Source: Hespellia sp. (lineage in GTDB: Bacteria > Bacillota > Clostridia > Lachnospirales > Lachnospiraceae). From it: DNA of 37,053 nucleotides. The notes beneath the pieces were generated by a model. That model worked only from the letters and a program-made list of their open reading frames with translations, did not search any database and was not told the origin of the DNA. Of the stretch, positions 23,928-32,930 are shown in pieces; within the stretch, counting starts at the first letter, position 1, and every line of letters starts with the position of its first letter. The stretch covers positions 1 to 37,053 of the forward strand of contig JAAVXR010000072.1 of the NCBI GenBank assembly GCA_022790755.1, read 5' to 3'. The position numbers and the translations under genes are program-made.

Positions 23928-24863
23928 ATGGCATTCGAGCACACTTCAGTATTACTTAATGAGACAGTAGATGGTCTGAATATTCGTCCAGACGGAATCT
24001 ACGTAGATGCTACACTTGGCGGAGGCGGACATGCCTTTGCAGTCTGTAGTAGGCTTAACAGCAAGGGGAGATTTATAGGAATAGACCAGGACGCGGCTGC
24101 GATAGGGGCGGCAAGCGCCCGACTAAACGACTTCGGGGAGAAAGTAACAGTGATCAGGAGCAATTACTGTGAAATGAAGTCGAAGCTCCACGAGATAGGT
24201 GTTGACAGAGTCGATGGGATCGTGCTGGATCTGGGCGTATCTTCTTATCAATTGGATACGGCGGACCGAGGATTCTCCTATCGAATCGACGCTCCTTTGG
24301 ATATGAGGATGGATCAGAGACAGGAGACGACGGCGAAAGATATTGTCAATAACTACTCAGAGATGGACCTTTTTCGCGTAATACGTGACTATGGAGAAGA
24401 ACGTTTTGCGAAGAATATTGCGAAGCATGTCGTAGCGGAACGCGGAAAGGGTGCCATCGAAACGACAGGACAACTGGTGGAAATCATCAGACAGTCAATC
24501 CCAATGAAAATACAAAAGGTATCCGGTCATCCGGCCAAAAGGACATTTCAAGCGATACGAATTGAATTGAATCGTGAGCTGGATGTGTTGGAACATTCGT
24601 TGGACGACATGATTGAACTGTTAAATATAGGCGGAAGACTTTGTATTATTACGTTTCATTCATTGGAAGATCGCATTGTGAAGAACAGTTTCCGCAGAAA
24701 TGAAAATCCATGTGTTTGTCCCAGTAATTTTCCGGTGTGTGTGTGTGGAAACGTATCCAAGGGGAGAGTGGTTACGAAGAAGCCGATATTGCCGGGGGAG
24801 GAGGAACTTTCAGAAAACAGTCGTTCGAAAAGTGCAAAGCTGCGAATCTTTGAAAGAACATAA
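23928..24863 (+). CDS. rsmH: 16S rRNA m4C1402 methyltransferase RsmH (MraW)
   Basis: 311 residues. It uses S-adenosylmethionine to N4-methylate C1402 of 16S rRNA in the ribosomal P site. Motifs: [15 protein letters not shown], the SAM loop [11 protein letters not shown] (G31-H35), [45 protein letters not shown] and [21 protein letters not shown] (23919-23923) precedes ATG 23928. A longer frame from 23793 lies inside mraZ. It is the standard second gene of the cluster. Confidence 0.97.
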   Translation: MAFEHTSVLLNETVDGLNIRPDGIYVDATLGGGGHAFAVCSRLNSKGRFIGIDQDAAAIGAASARLNDFGEKVTVIRSNYCEMKSKLHEIGVDRVDGIVLDLGVSSYQLDTADRGFSYRIDAPLDMRMDQRQETTAKDIVNNYSEMDLFRVIRDYGEERFAKNIAKHVVAERGKGAIETTGQLVEIIRQSIPMKIQKVSGHPAKRTFQAIRIELNRELDVLEHSLDDMIELLNIGGRLCIITFHSLEDRIVKNSFRRNENPCVCPSNFPVCVCGNVSKGRVVTKKPILPGEEELSENSRSKSAKLRIFERT

Positions 24864-24928
24864 GATAAAGCCTCAGGTTGGCTACCGGGGACGTAATTGA
24901 ATGTAGAAGGGAAGAAAGGGGGTACGTT

Positions 24929-25462
24929 ATGGCATCTAGGAGACATACTGCTTCATATGGACGAACGTATCACACGACACAAAACAGGCAATTTTATGTC
25001 CAGGGAAATACTGCTCTGCGTACGGCTCCTTCTATGGAGAGAAGGAGAAGGGAACAGCAGACAAGGCAGGTGAGTCAACAGGTCAGGAAGAATCGAAATC
25101 GGGTATTGCAGCTCAATCCTGCTTATGTTGTGTTCTTGACGTTAGCTGCGGTGATCGCGGTATTCGTTTGTATTCAATATCTTCAGTTGAAGTCAGAGCT
25201 TAAGCTCAAGTCTGAGGAGATCACAGAGTTGCAGGAAGAGCTTGCGGATCTGACAGAGCAGAATAATACGGCGTATAATGCGGCGGCCGATTCGATTAAT
25301 ATTGAGGAGATTCGTGAAAAAGCACTCAACGAACTTGGCATGATTTATCCTGTGGTGGGACAAGTGATTGAATATGATAGTCCTACCGGCGATTATGTAA
25401 AGCAATATGAGAAAATACCGGAGAACGGTGCGATTGCACAGTCTGCGGATGTTTCGAATTAG
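24929..25462 (+). CDS. ftsL: FtsL-like cell division protein
   Basis: 177 residues with bitopic topology. Residues 1-64 are a long, strongly basic cytosolic region (RRRR around 38-41, many R and Q). One membrane helix spans about 65-83. A coiled coil (about 84-118, ELKLKSEEITELQEEL) and an outer tail of about 60 residues follow. Size, topology and position between rsmH and the ftsI-like gene identify it as FtsL, which with DivIC and DivIB activates the septal SEDS-PBP pair. The sequence itself is poorly conserved. AAAGGGGG precedes ATG 24929. The basic N-terminus is longer than in Bacillus FtsL. Confidence 0.85.
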   Translation: MASRRHTASYGRTYHTTQNRQFYVQGNTALRTAPSMERRRREQQTRQVSQQVRKNRNRVLQLNPAYVVFLTLAAVIAVFVCIQYLQLKSELKLKSEEITELQEELADLTEQNNTAYNAAADSINIEEIREKALNELGMIYPVVGQVIEYDSPTGDYVKQYEKIPENGAIAQSADVSN

Positions 25463-25470
25463 GAGAGAGA

Positions 25471-27492
25471 ATGGCAAGAAGAAACAGATTTGAATTTTTA
25501 ACAAGAAAGTTTTCAAAAAGAATGCAAAAGAAGCTGGCAATGTTGTTTATGGCAATTATGCTGGCTTTTACATTTTTTATCGGAAAAATTACATTTATTA
25601 ATGCCTCCAATGGAGATCAATATACAAAAATTGTTTTGGATCAACAAGTATATGACAGTCGGGTCATTCCATTTAAACGGGGGGACATCGTAGATCGCAA
25701 TGGCACAAAACTTGCAACCAGCGAGAGAGTCTATCATTTGATTCTGGACGTAAAAGTTCTTTTGGCAAAAAAAGACTGTATCGAACCGACGATTCATATA
25801 TTGACTGAACGTTTCGGGGTGGAAGAATCTGAGATTCGAACAGCTCTGGAAGAGAAAGCCGACAGTAATTATGTGATACTGAAGAAAGGTCTGACTTATG
25901 AGCAGTCCAAGGAATTTGAGGAAATCACCAAGAATAAGGAGGAATATCCCGATATTACAGGAATCTGGCTGGAGGAAGATTACAGCAGGAAATATCCTTA
26001 TAATAATCTGGCAAGTTCTGTGATCGGATTTTCCGGAAGCAGTAATGTGGGTGCCGGTGGAATAGAAAAAGCATACAATGGAATTTTGAATGGAACGGAT
26101 GGAAGAGAATACGGATATCTGGATGGGGAATCTGCGGTGGAGCAGACCGTGAAGCTGGCAAAGAGCGGAAAAACCGTTGTGTCCACGATTGATGTATCTT
26201 TGCAGGGGATGGTTGAGGAATGTATTCAGGAATTTAACCAGACCTATGCGGGTGGGGTGCGTCCGGGAGAAGCGGGAAGCAAACATATTGGTGTGATTAT
26301 AATGAATCCAAACACGGGAGAGATTCTTGCGATGGCGGACTCCCCGAATTATGATCTCAATCATCCGGAAGAACTTTCGGGCTATTACACAGAGGAACAG
26401 ATTCAGGCAATGACGGCGGAAAACAAGGAGATGTTGCTGAATACATTGTGGCGCAATTTTTGTGTCAGCGATACCTTTGAGCCTGGTTCGACCATAAAGC
26501 CATTTACGGTAGCTGCAGGGTTGGAGACCGGCGCTATTTTGGGAGAAGAAAGTTATTACTGTGATGGGTCGCTCCATGTCGGTGATTATAATATTCACTG
26601 TCATCTGAGAACAGGGCATGGGACACAGACGGTGGAAGATGGCGTGGCCAATTCCTGCAATGTGGCGATGATGCATATTGCGAGCGCGATTGGTGTCGAA
26701 AACTTTGTAAAATACCAGCATATATTTGGATTTGGGGAGTACACCGGAATTGATCTGCCCGCGGAAGCTTATACCGAGGAAGTCGTTTATACCGAAGATA
26801 CCATGGGTATTACAGATCTGGCGACGAATTCGTTTGGGCAGGGATTCAATGTGACGATGCTGCAGTTAGCGACCGGGTTCTGTTCTCTGGTGAACGGGGG
26901 AAATTACTATGAACCTTATGTGGTAAAGCAGATTTTGGACGAGAACGGAAACGTGCTACAAAACAGAGAATCAATCCTGTTAAAAAAGACGATTTCTGAG
27001 GAGACGTCGGAAATGGTGAAGCAATATATGAAGGCCGTTGTGGACAGAGGAACCGGAACAAATGTGGCTATTCCTGGATATGAAATCGGAGGAAAAACGG
27101 GAACCGCAGAAAAAATCCCCAGGGGAGCGGGGACTTATGTTTTGTCCTTCATCGGATATGCGCCGCAGGAGAATCCGGAGGTCGTTGTATATGTAGTCAT
27201 TGATGAGCCTAATGTAGGAGATCAGTCGCAAAGCCGTTATGTGACAGAGCTCTCACGAAAGATTATGGAAAAGGCATTTCCTTATCTCGGAATTACCATG
27301 ATCGAAAATTATGAGCCGGAGGATACTGCACAGACAAATTCAGAAGATAATTATGATTATGAAGATTATGATACGGATTATGAGGACGATTATGCCAATG
27401 AATCTGGATATTATGAGGATGAGAACTATGAACCGGATTACGATGATTGGGCAGATACCGATTATATATACGATGATGAAGATTACGAATGA
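25471..27492 (+). CDS. Class B penicillin-binding protein, FtsI/PBP2B-like, with acidic Tyr-rich tail
   Basis: A 673-residue septal DD-transpeptidase anchored by one helix (about 20-42), with the N-terminal pedestal domain outside the cell (GDIVDRNGTKLA). Active-site motifs are complete: S340-T-I-K343, S395-C-N397 and K542-T-G544. There is no PASTA domain. The last about 62 residues are extraordinary: 17 D, 12 E, 13 Y and no K or R. This is an extracytoplasmic acidic, tyrosine-rich tail that could bind cations or basic partners. It starts 8 bp after the ftsL-like stop. A hairpin then separates it from the second PBP gene. By order it is the ftsI/pbpB gene of the cluster. Confidence 0.92.
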   Translation: MARRNRFEFLTRKFSKRMQKKLAMLFMAIMLAFTFFIGKITFINASNGDQYTKIVLDQQVYDSRVIPFKRGDIVDRNGTKLATSERVYHLILDVKVLLAKKDCIEPTIHILTERFGVEESEIRTALEEKADSNYVILKKGLTYEQSKEFEEITKNKEEYPDITGIWLEEDYSRKYPYNNLASSVIGFSGSSNVGAGGIEKAYNGILNGTDGREYGYLDGESAVEQTVKLAKSGKTVVSTIDVSLQGMVEECIQEFNQTYAGGVRPGEAGSKHIGVIIMNPNTGEILAMADSPNYDLNHPEELSGYYTEEQIQAMTAENKEMLLNTLWRNFCVSDTFEPGSTIKPFTVAAGLETGAILGEESYYCDGSLHVGDYNIHCHLRTGHGTQTVEDGVANSCNVAMMHIASAIGVENFVKYQHIFGFGEYTGIDLPAEAYTEEVVYTEDTMGITDLATNSFGQGFNVTMLQLATGFCSLVNGGNYYEPYVVKQILDENGNVLQNRESILLKKTISEETSEMVKQYMKAVVDRGTGTNVAIPGYEIGGKTGTAEKIPRGAGTYVLSFIGYAPQENPEVVVYVVIDEPNVGDQSQSRYVTELSRKIMEKAFPYLGITMIENYEPEDTAQTNSEDNYDYEDYDTDYEDDYANESGYYEDENYEPDYDDWADTDYIYDDEDYE

Positions 27493-27525
27493 AATTGGAT
27501 GAACAAAAAACAGTCTCAGGAATAA

Positions 27526-27576
27526 CCTTGCAAAAGATGTAATAGATTATAAAAACATCCTTTGCAAGGGATTTTT
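27526..27576 (+). terminator. Hairpin between the two PBP genes, covering the next ribosome-binding site
   Basis: A 15-bp stem with one mismatch (27526-27540 with 27555-27569) closes a 14-nt loop and is followed by G and five T. It looks like a partial terminator. The right arm contains AAGG(G), the only Shine-Dalgarno-like stretch before ATG 27582, so folding would also hide the ribosome-binding site. Either effect would lower expression of the second PBP relative to the first. Confidence 0.7.
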
Positions 27577-27581
27577 GTGAG

Positions 27582-29339
27582 ATGAAGAATAAAACTTATA
27601 ATAAGAAGAAAATTCTGGTAGTATTTTTGTTTTGCTTCTTTATTATATTAGTGTTGATCGGCCGATTGGTGTATCTGATGATTTTCGATGCAGAATACTA
27701 TCAGAAAAAAGCGGAAGATCTGCATGAGAGGGAGAGAGAAATCAAGGCTGCCAGAGGACTCATCGTAGACAGAAATGGAACGGTTCTGGCTGCCAACCGG
27801 GCTGTCTGTACCATATCGGTGATTCATAATCAGATTACAGATCCAGAGACGGTGATTCGGGTGTTGTCGGAAGAATTGGATATCGAGGAGTCCAGAGTCC
27901 GCGCCAGAGTGGAAAAAGTCTCTTCCATGGAGAAAGTGAAAACCAATGTAGATAAGGAGATTGGCGATCGAATCCGTGATTATGATCTGGATGGAGTTAA
28001 GGTGGATGAAGATTATAAGAGGTATTATCCTTATAATGAACTGGGATCAAAGGTACTGGGATTTACAGGTGGCGACAATCAGGGGATTATCGGTCTGGAG
28101 GTAAAATATGAAGAGGAACTGAAGGGAATAAATGGAACGATTCTGACTATGACCGATGCGAGAGGTGTAGAATTGGAAGGAGTCGCGGAGGACCGAATAG
28201 AGCCGGTCGCCGGAAATACGCTTCAAATCAGTATGGATTATAATATTCAGGCGTTTGCCCAGCAGGCGGCTCTGAAAGTATTGGAAGAAAAAGAAGCGGA
28301 CAGCGTTTCCATATTGTTGATGAACCCGCAGAATGGGGAAATTCTTGCGATGGTGAATGTGCCGGAATTCAATTTGAACGAACCGTTTGAATTGAATACG
28401 GAGATGGCAGGACGGACAGTTTCTGATGAAGAAAAACAGGACCTTTTGAATCAGATGTGGCGTAATGGATGTATCAACGATACGTATGAACCGGGCTCTA
28501 CATTCAAGGTGATTACAGCATCTGCCTGTCTGGAGGAAGGTGTGGTAAAATTAGAGGATACCTTTTCCTGTCCTGGATATCGAATTGTGGAAGATCGGAA
28601 AATACGCTGCCATAAAGTCGGTGGACATGGAGCGGAGACGTTTGTTCAAGGAATCCAGAATTCTTGCAATCCAGTGTTTATTGATATCGGCTTGCGGCTG
28701 GGATCTGATAAATTTTATGAATATTTCCGGCAGTTTGGGCTGCTTGGTATGACCGGGGTAGATCTTCCGGGGGAAGCAGGGACGATTATGCATAAAAAAG
28801 AAAATATCGGACTCGTAGAGTTGGCGACGATGTCTTTCGGTCAGTCTTTCCAGGTAACGCCGATGCAGATGGCAACGACGGTGAGTTCTCTGGTAAACGG
28901 AGGTCGTCGGGTGACTCCCCATTTTGGGGTTGCTGTGCTGGATCAAAAAGGCGAGGAAGTAAAGCGATTTCAATATGAGACAAAAGAGGGCATTGTGTCC
29001 GAAAAGACGTCAGCGACTATGCGCATGCTCCTTGAAAGTGTCGTCAGTGAAGGGTCGGGGAAAAATGCATACTTGGAGGGATATCATATCGGCGGAAAAA
29101 CGGCGACTTCACAGACTCTTCCCAGAAGCGCACATAAATATATCTCTTCTTTTATTGGATTTGCACCCGCTGAAAATCCGCAGGTGTTGGGGATGGTAGT
29201 CATTCATAACCCACAGGGAATCTATTATGGCGGAACGATTGCCGCGCCGGTGTTAAGAGATATCTTTGATAATGTGCTGCCTTATCTTGGAATTGACAAG
29301 GACAAATCTTCGATGGCAGAAAATGCGGGGGAGAGTTGA
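27582..29339 (+). CDS. Class B penicillin-binding protein, SpoVD-like
   Basis: A 585-residue DD-transpeptidase with one N-terminal helix (about 10-34) and a pedestal domain (ARGLIVDRNGTVLAANRAV). Motifs are S306-T-F-K309 and S361-C-N363. The third box reads G-G-K506-T-A508-T rather than KTG. The fold around it (YHIGGKTATSQTLPRSAHKY, FIGFAPAENPQV) is otherwise intact, so it is probably active. Unlike Bacillus SpoVD it has no PASTA domain. The second PBP position, after ftsI, suggests spoVD, used for the spore cortex, but a vegetative role cannot be excluded. The ribosome-binding site is weak and lies in a hairpin. Confidence 0.88.
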   Translation: MKNKTYNKKKILVVFLFCFFIILVLIGRLVYLMIFDAEYYQKKAEDLHEREREIKAARGLIVDRNGTVLAANRAVCTISVIHNQITDPETVIRVLSEELDIEESRVRARVEKVSSMEKVKTNVDKEIGDRIRDYDLDGVKVDEDYKRYYPYNELGSKVLGFTGGDNQGIIGLEVKYEEELKGINGTILTMTDARGVELEGVAEDRIEPVAGNTLQISMDYNIQAFAQQAALKVLEEKEADSVSILLMNPQNGEILAMVNVPEFNLNEPFELNTEMAGRTVSDEEKQDLLNQMWRNGCINDTYEPGSTFKVITASACLEEGVVKLEDTFSCPGYRIVEDRKIRCHKVGGHGAETFVQGIQNSCNPVFIDIGLRLGSDKFYEYFRQFGLLGMTGVDLPGEAGTIMHKKENIGLVELATMSFGQSFQVTPMQMATTVSSLVNGGRRVTPHFGVAVLDQKGEEVKRFQYETKEGIVSEKTSATMRMLLESVVSEGSGKNAYLEGYHIGGKTATSQTLPRSAHKYISSFIGFAPAENPQVLGMVVIHNPQGIYYGGTIAAPVLRDIFDNVLPYLGIDKDKSSMAENAGES

Positions 29340-29408
29340 AAAAGGATTTATTATAGGGTATACTTGAATGGGCAATTTGGAAGACAAGTAAGATAAAGAG
29401 GTGTATAT

Positions 29409-30365
29409 ATGAGTAATTCGATTGTGATGCCGGTGTTGATCTCGTTTGGATTGAGTCTGTTGATGGGACCGGTAGTCATACCATTTCTGAGAAAACTAAA
29501 GATGGGACAGACGGAACGGAAAGAAGGTGTGCAATCTCATCTGAAAAAGGCTGGAACGCCGACAATGGGTGGAGTAATTATCTTGGGAAGTATTGTGATC
29601 ACGTCATTGTTTTATGTGCGCAGTTATCCCAAAATTATTCCGATTCTGTTTCTGACGCTTGGTTTTGGGTTGATCGGTTTTTTGGATGATTATCTGAAAG
29701 TTGTGATGAAACGGTCGGATGGGCTTTATCCAAAACAGAAGATGGCGCTGCAGATTGTGGTTACGGCAATTTTTGCTTACTATATAATGAAGATTGCGCA
29801 TATTCCGCTTACAATGCTCATTCCATTTTCCGGTGGAATGTACTGGGATATTGGATGGCTTGCGGTTCCACTGTTGTTTGTCGCAGTAATCGGGACGGTG
29901 AATGGCACGAATTTTACGGATGGCCTGGATGGGCTTGCGTCGAGTGTCACGGTGCTGGTGGCTGTATTCTTTTCGGTGGTGGCAATCGGAACGAAAAGCG
30001 GGATTGAACCGATCACATGCACAGTGGTCGGCGCATTGATGGGATTTTTGCTGTTCAATGTATATCCGGCCAGTGTGTTTATGGGGGATACCGGTTCGCT
30101 GGCGCTTGGCGGTTTTGTGTCGGCGACGGCGTATATGATGCAGATGCCGCTGTTTATTTTGATTGTTGGTTTGATTTATGTCATTGAGGTTCTCTCTGTC
30201 ATGATCCAAGTGACGTATTTTAAGAAAACAGGTGGAAAACGGTTTTTCAAGATGGCTCCGATTCATCATCATTTTGAATTGTGTGGATGGTCTGAGACGA
30301 GGGTGGTAGCTGTATTTTCTATAATTACGGCGCTCCTTTGTCTGATTGCGTTGATGGCCCTATAG
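29409..30365 (+). CDS. mraY: Phospho-N-acetylmuramoyl-pentapeptide transferase MraY
   Basis: A 318-residue integral membrane enzyme with about ten helices that makes lipid I from UDP-MurNAc-pentapeptide and undecaprenyl phosphate. Motifs: KKAGTPTMGG, the D93-D94 pair in GFLDDYLKV, the N-G-T-N-F-T-D171-GLD174 loop, and the IHHHFE segment near the C-terminus. GAGGTG precedes ATG 29409. murD follows after 16 bp, so the two are coupled. Length is normal. Confidence 0.97.
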   Translation: MSNSIVMPVLISFGLSLLMGPVVIPFLRKLKMGQTERKEGVQSHLKKAGTPTMGGVIILGSIVITSLFYVRSYPKIIPILFLTLGFGLIGFLDDYLKVVMKRSDGLYPKQKMALQIVVTAIFAYYIMKIAHIPLTMLIPFSGGMYWDIGWLAVPLLFVAVIGTVNGTNFTDGLDGLASSVTVLVAVFFSVVAIGTKSGIEPITCTVVGALMGFLLFNVYPASVFMGDTGSLALGGFVSATAYMMQMPLFILIVGLIYVIEVLSVMIQVTYFKKTGGKRFFKMAPIHHHFELCGWSETRVVAVFSIITALLCLIALMAL

Positions 30366-30381
30366 AAAGCAGGAGAAAAAT

Positions 30382-31731
30382 ATGGAGATCAAAGGAAAAA
30401 ATGTGTTGGTATTTGGTTCAGGAATCAGTGGGGTTGCAGCGAGTAGGCTCCTGTTTGAGAAAGGAGCCAATGTCGTATTATATGATGGGAATGAAAAGTT
30501 AGACGCAGAAAAGATTCAAAAGGAGATCGGCCGGGAGACGATTGTAATTTTGGGGAAATTTCCGGAAGAGCTTCTGGAGCGCACGGATTTGGTTGTGATG
30601 AGTCCCGGGGTGCCGATGGACCTGCCGATTGTGAAAAGTATGCAGGAGAAACGAATTCCGGTATGGGGCGAGGTAGAGCTGGCATATGTATGTGGGAAGG
30701 GGGATGTGTTTGCCATCACAGGTACGAATGGCAAGACAACGACGACAACGCTTCTCGGGGAGATTATGAAACAGTACAAAAAGAGCGTCTTTGTTGTCGG
30801 AAATATAGGCAATCCCTATACCGAGGCAGCGCTGACTATGTCTGAGGAATCTGTGGCAGTTGCCGAGATGAGCAGTTTTCAACTGGAAAGTATCCACACT
30901 TTTCGTCCAAAAGTAAGCGCTGTTCTGAATATTACGCCGGATCATTTGAATCGGCATCATACGATGGAGGCATATATCGCGGCGAAAGAGAACATTGCGA
31001 TGAATCAGACGGCTGCGGACACTTGTGTGCTGAACTATGAGGATGACGTTTTGCGGGAATTGGGGGAAAAGACCCGAGCACATGTGTTGTATTTCAGCAG
31101 CAAGCATCGACTGGAGAAAGGAATTTTTCTGGAAGAAGGAAAGATTATTCTGAGACAGGAGGAAGAAGAGGTCCTCTGCCTGGTAGATGAATTACAGATA
31201 TTAGGGGTACACAATTATGAAAATGTGATGGCAGCGGCAGCGATGGCCTATGCCTATGGTGTACCAGTTGCAGTGATACGCAAGGCGGTCAAGGCGTTCG
31301 CGGGAGTCGCACATCGGATTGAATTTGTTGCAGAAAAGCACGGCGTAGCATACTATAATGATTCGAAAGGAACGAATCCGGATGCCGCAATCAAAGGAAT
31401 TCAGGCGATGAAGCGTCCTACGCTTCTGATCGGCGGAGGATATGATAAAGATTCCAGCTACGAAGAATGGATTGATGCATTTGATGGAAAAGTGAAGAAA
31501 TTAGTCTTGTTAGGGGATACCAGAGAAAAGATCGCGGCGACAGCAAAGCGCAAAGGATTTCAGGAGTATCTACTGGTAGATACGTTTGAGGAAGCGGTAA
31601 AGACTTGTATCGAACTTGCATGTCCGGGCGATGCGGTATTATTGTCTCCGGCCTGCGCAAGCTGGGGAATGTTCCGCAATTATGAAGAACGCGGAGACAA
31701 ATTCAAAGAACTGATCCAGACACTCGCCTGA
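30382..31731 (+). CDS. murD: UDP-N-acetylmuramoyl-L-alanine:D-glutamate ligase MurD
   Basis: A 449-residue cytosolic Mur ligase adding D-Glu to UDP-MurNAc-L-Ala. The N-terminal Rossmann domain opens FGSGISGVAASRLL. The ATP loop is GTNGKTT (114-120). The central domain has EMSSFQLE, and TPDHLNRH. The C-terminal domain has VAHRIEFVAEKHGVAYYNDSKGTNPDA and LLSPACASWGMFRNYEERGD, which is diagnostic for MurD. AGGAG precedes ATG 30382. The other Mur ligases (murC, murE, murF) are not in this cluster. Confidence 0.97.
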   Translation: MEIKGKNVLVFGSGISGVAASRLLFEKGANVVLYDGNEKLDAEKIQKEIGRETIVILGKFPEELLERTDLVVMSPGVPMDLPIVKSMQEKRIPVWGEVELAYVCGKGDVFAITGTNGKTTTTTLLGEIMKQYKKSVFVVGNIGNPYTEAALTMSEESVAVAEMSSFQLESIHTFRPKVSAVLNITPDHLNRHHTMEAYIAAKENIAMNQTAADTCVLNYEDDVLRELGEKTRAHVLYFSSKHRLEKGIFLEEGKIILRQEEEEVLCLVDELQILGVHNYENVMAAAAMAYAYGVPVAVIRKAVKAFAGVAHRIEFVAEKHGVAYYNDSKGTNPDAAIKGIQAMKRPTLLIGGGYDKDSSYEEWIDAFDGKVKKLVLLGDTREKIAATAKRKGFQEYLLVDTFEEAVKTCIELACPGDAVLLSPACASWGMFRNYEERGDKFKELIQTLA

Positions 31732-31811
31732 GAAAACATTTCAGAACAGACAAACAGATAAAATTCGTCCGAGTGGGCGGAAGAATCAAAAATTTGTGTT
31801 GTCGGGAGTGA

Positions 31812-32918
31812 ATGTTATTGGAATCGCCGAAAAAGAAGCGTCATTATGATTATACCCTGCTTGTAGTAGTGGTGATTCTTGCCGTTATTGGGTTGATTTT
31901 GTTGTACAGCACCAGTACATACAATGGTCAGGTGAAATTTCATGATTCTTTTTACTATCTGAAGAAACAAGGCTTTGCAACTTTGCTCGGATTTACAGGG
32001 ATGCTGATTATAGCAAACATAGACTACCATAAATGGATACCGTTTGCCGTACCAGGTTATCTGGTGGCAGTTGTGTTGTCCGTTACGGTTTTGTTTATAG
32101 GAGATGAATACAATGGGTCTAAAAGATGGCTGTCTTTGGGCCCCTTTTCTTTTCAGCCGTCTGAATTTGCGAAGGTTGCGTTGATTCTGTTTCTGGCTTG
32201 GTTTGTGACAAAGAACGTCAAGAAAATGGGTGAGATTCGTATGTTGATGCTGACATTGCTGCCGGTGCTTCCGATTATAGGTCTGGTGGGAGCCAGCAAT
32301 CTGAGCACAGCGATTATCATTCTGGGGATTGCAGGAGTGCTGATTTTTGTCGCCAGCCCCAAATATGCGCAGTTTATTTGGATGGGAGTGGCTGGTGTCG
32401 GATTCCTGGCGATTTTTCTTGCTTTAGAGAGCTATCGACTGGAGCGACTTGCTATCTGGAGAAATCCCGAACAGTATGAAAAGGGGTATCAGACACTGCA
32501 AGGCTTGTATGCGATTGGATCGGGAGGACTTTTTGGCAGAGGACTGGGAGAGAGTGTACAGAAATTGGGATTTTTGCCTGAGGCACAAAATGATATGATA
32601 TTTTCTATCATCTGTGAGGAGCTCGGATTGTTTGGAGCTGGATTTCTGTTGATTTTGTTTTTGATCCTGATTTGGCGTTTTTTTGTCATAGCCACACACG
32701 CAAAGGATCTGTTTGGTGCATTGATCGCAACAGGAGCGATGGCTCATATGATGATTCAGGTGATTTTAAATATTGCGGTGGTGACAAACTCCATTCCAAA
32801 TACAGGAATTACCTTGCCCTTTATCAGTTATGGGGGAACATCGGTGGTGTTTCTTCTATTTGAAATGGGACTTGTGCTCAGCGTCTCTAATCTGGTAGAA
32901 TGGAAACAAGGAAAATAA
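31812..32918 (+). CDS. FtsW/SpoVE SEDS peptidoglycan polymerase (second copy)
   Basis: A 368-residue lipid II polymerase with about ten helices. Motifs parallel those of the paralogue at 19537: YSTSTYNGQVKFHDSFYYLK, GSKRWLSLGPFSFQPSEFAK, QGLYAIGSGGLFGRGLGES, QNDMI with the catalytic-type D261, and NTGITLPFISYGGTSV. It has a shorter N-terminus (about 12 residues before helix 1). GGGAG lies about 5 nt before ATG 31812. It sits between murD and divIB where Bacillus has spoVE, and it shares a cluster with a SpoVD-like PBP, so a SpoVE-SpoVD cortex pair or the FtsW-FtsI septal pair are the two readings. Confidence 0.92.
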   Translation: MLLESPKKKRHYDYTLLVVVVILAVIGLILLYSTSTYNGQVKFHDSFYYLKKQGFATLLGFTGMLIIANIDYHKWIPFAVPGYLVAVVLSVTVLFIGDEYNGSKRWLSLGPFSFQPSEFAKVALILFLAWFVTKNVKKMGEIRMLMLTLLPVLPIIGLVGASNLSTAIIILGIAGVLIFVASPKYAQFIWMGVAGVGFLAIFLALESYRLERLAIWRNPEQYEKGYQTLQGLYAIGSGGLFGRGLGESVQKLGFLPEAQNDMIFSIICEELGLFGAGFLLILFLILIWRFFVIATHAKDLFGALIATGAMAHMMIQVILNIAVVTNSIPNTGITLPFISYGGTSVVFLLFEMGLVLSVSNLVEWKQGK

Positions 32919-32930
32919 GGAGGAGCAGGA

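Noticed and set aside
25513..26721. Long minus-strand open frame (402 codons) opposite the ftsI-like gene
   Set aside because: It is a shadow of the PBP coding sequence: no ribosome-binding site, and composition rich in C, H and R as expected for an antisense frame.
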